A stretch of DNA of 6,905 bases from Candidatus Nitrosopumilus sp. (lineage in GTDB: Archaea > Thermoproteota > Nitrososphaeria > Nitrososphaerales > Nitrosopumilaceae). Below are positions 5,960 to 6,905 of this stretch, piece by piece. The notes beneath the pieces are model-generated. The model was not told the DNA's origin, searched no databases, and saw nothing but the letters and a program-made list of their open reading frames with translations. The position numbers were made by a program, and so were the translations under genes. Where the stretch lies: the NCBI GenBank assembly GCA_013043295.1, contig JABDOO010000106.1, positions 1 to 6,905 on the forward strand, given 5' to 3'. Position 1 is the stretch's first letter. Each line of letters opens with the position of its first letter.

Positions 5960-6007
5960 TTTGAGGGACGAACATCTCAAACTGTGTATGTCATAATTTG
6001 ACACACA
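5960..6007. repeat. Two inverted repeats in the spacer upstream of the exported CxxC gene
   Basis: First, TTTGAG (5960-5965) and CTCAAA (5976-5981) flank a ten-base loop. Second, TGTGT-AT-GTCA (5983-5993) mirrors TGAC-ACACA (5999-6007) around TAATT, perfect except for a two-base bulge. The heptamer GTATGTC also occurs twice as a direct repeat (5952-5958 and 5986-5992), 34 bases apart. These could be an operator or RNA hairpins in the gene's leader. A seven-T run (6009-6015) follows on the + strand, but no + gene ends here. Confidence 0.4.
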
Positions 6008-6019
6008 CTTTTTTTAAGC

Positions 6020-6415
6020 CTAAGATTGCTCTGATATTGGAATCTCGACTATATCTGATTCAAGAATAAATGCTTTGAAATTTTTATTGATACCTGAATA
6101 AATTATCCAGACCACAGGATTGCTCTGCATGAATTTTTTATCTGTACTTGATGGGAACGCATCTGAATTGGGATGTGAATGAAAAATTCCAATAACTTCT
6201 AACTTTTTCTCTTCAGCAATTCTATACCCTTCAATTAACTGATTGTTTGAGATTGTAAAATTTACAGGTGATTCTTCGATATTCTCTGCTAAAAACAAGT
6301 CTAATACTTGATTATCTTTTCCAAACAATATGGCACATGATTCATTAGGCTTTTGATTTTCTGAAAATTCTGCTAGGACTTTTTTATCTTGCTGTGTTAG
6401 AATAATACTATTCAA
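6020..6415 (-). CDS. JAMM/MPN+ domain zinc metalloprotease
   Basis: Single-domain JAMM (Mov34/MPN/PAD-1) protein. Family members are zinc isopeptidases that remove ubiquitin-like modifiers, such as archaeal SAMPs, or trim sulfur-carrier proteins; which applies here is unknown. The full signature is present: Glu in PNESCAILFG and HSHPNSDAFPSSTD, giving H-x-H-x10-D with the conserved Ser. Counted from TTG 6413-6415, these are Glu25, His79, His81, Ser89 and Asp92. It has no signal peptide, so it is cytosolic. I place the start at TTG 6413-6415, giving 131 residues beginning at NSIILTQ, two bases after the upstream cupredoxin stop, which suggests translational coupling. In-frame TTG 6461-6463 and ATG 6446-6448 would add 16 or 11 residues, but these overlap conserved copper-ligand codons of the neighbour and look non-homologous. 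The stop is TAG at 6020-6022. Confidence 0.87.
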   Translation of the reverse strand: MNSIILTQQDKKVLAEFSENQKPNESCAILFGKDNQVLDLFLAENIEESPVNFTISNNQLIEGYRIAEEKKLEVIGIFHSHPNSDAFPSSTDKKFMQSNPVVWIIYSGINKNFKAFILESDIVEIPISEQS

Positions 6416-6417
6416 AT

Positions 6418-6905
6418 CTATTCTACGTTTACAGTTCCTACCATCCATGGATGGAATGTACAATAATAATTATAACTGCCTGCTTCTGTAAATGTAAATT
6501 CAAAAGTATCTCCTGCCATCATCATCTCTGAATCAAACATTCCGTCTGGATCTGCAGGTGCCTCACCAGATGTAACTGTATGAACTGTATTATCTGCATT
6601 ATCCCAAAGTACTGTAGTTCCAACTGAAACATCAATTATTTCTGGGTCGTAGTAAATTTGTCCATCTTCAGGTATTGCTGCACCTTCAGGCATTACAACT
6701 TTGGTTGGTTCTTTTGGTGCTTCAATGATTAGCGTTGCAATCATGTATGGATGTAAACTACATACGTATTCGTATTCCCCAACTTCCAAATCTGTTGTAT
6801 CTAGAGAATACACATCACCTTGATTCATCAAACCTGAATCAAACAATTCACCAAAACCTTCTGAACTAACTACAGTATGCGCAATTGAATCAACATTAGT
6901 CCACT
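6418..6905 (-). CDS. Tandem cupredoxin (plastocyanin-like) copper protein, N-terminus cut off
   Basis: Blue copper protein with two plastocyanin-like domains, each with a complete type 1 ligand set. It likely carries electrons outside the cytoplasmic membrane, as thaumarchaea use copper proteins in place of many cytochromes. The frame runs open to the window edge, beginning at Trp (6901-6903). Numbering from that Trp, domain 1 has His9 (AHTV) and CSLHPYM (Cys48, His51, Met54); domain 2 has His108 (VHTV) and CTFHPWM (Cys148, His151, Met154). A Pro/Glu-rich linker (about 63-82) joins them. The TTG at 6844-6846 is an internal Leu codon, because the first copper His lies upstream of it. A signal peptide or membrane anchor, and possibly further domains, should lie beyond the window. 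The stop TAG 6418-6420 sits two bases before the JAMM start. Confidence 0.92.
   Translation of the reverse strand, partial: WTNVDSIAHTVVSSEGFGELFDSGLMNQGDVYSLDTTDLEVGEYEYVCSLHPYMIATLIIEAPKEPTKVVMPEGAAIPEDGQIYYDPEIIDVSVGTTVLWDNADNTVHTVTSGEAPADPDGMFDSEMMMAGDTFEFTFTEAGSYNYYCTFHPWMVGTVNVE

Noticed and set aside
6009..6015. Seven-T run after an inverted repeat, resembling a + strand terminator
   Set aside because: No + strand gene precedes it; both flanking genes are on the minus strand, where it reads as an A-run.

Overview
The window looks like a chromosomal segment of an ammonia-oxidising thaumarchaeon (Nitrososphaerota), most likely of the Nitrosopumilus group. This is inferred from gene content and style, not from a marker RNA. 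The DNA is AT-rich, and start codons include GTG and TTG. TATA-like boxes sit about 25-30 bases before start codons with no clear Shine-Dalgarno sites, as expected for leaderless archaeal mRNAs. The genes include an archaeal GTP-dependent dephospho-CoA kinase, an Mrp-type P-loop ATPase with an N-terminal MIP18 domain, a membrane pyrophosphatase, a JAMM metalloprotease and a tandem plastocyanin-like copper protein.

Left half, + strand (1-4165). The Mrp/NBP35-type iron-sulfur carrier is cut at its 5' end by the window edge. It is followed after 11 bases by the dephospho-CoA kinase, so the two are probably one transcript. Directly after the kinase stop codon lies a predicted box C/D guide RNA (about 1567-1630) with a well-formed terminal kink-turn; it is the most notable unannotated element here. 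Next come a small HExxH metallopeptidase-like protein and, with its own TATA box, a K+-independent H+-pumping membrane pyrophosphatase.

Middle (4162-5392). Two small minus-strand genes converge on the pyrophosphatase: a 60-residue Cys/His protein whose stop codon interlocks with the pyrophosphatase stop, and a DUF2024 protein. A 337-base stretch then contains divergent promoters and a 35-residue single-span membrane microprotein at 4801-4908. It is followed by a + strand cyclophilin-like (DUF369) protein that ends at a convergent, oligo-T-rich junction.

Right end, minus strand (5421-6905). In transcription order: a secreted protein with two tandem type 1 copper (cupredoxin) domains, cut at its N-terminus by the window edge; a JAMM/MPN+ metalloprotease probably starting at a TTG two bases after the cupredoxin stop; a 92-base spacer with several symmetric elements; and an exported protein of unknown function with a CxxC pair.

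Most of the window is core or conserved lineage-specific housekeeping: iron-sulfur assembly, CoA synthesis, proton pumping and copper electron carriers. I see no mobile element, CRISPR array, defence system, tRNA or rRNA gene.
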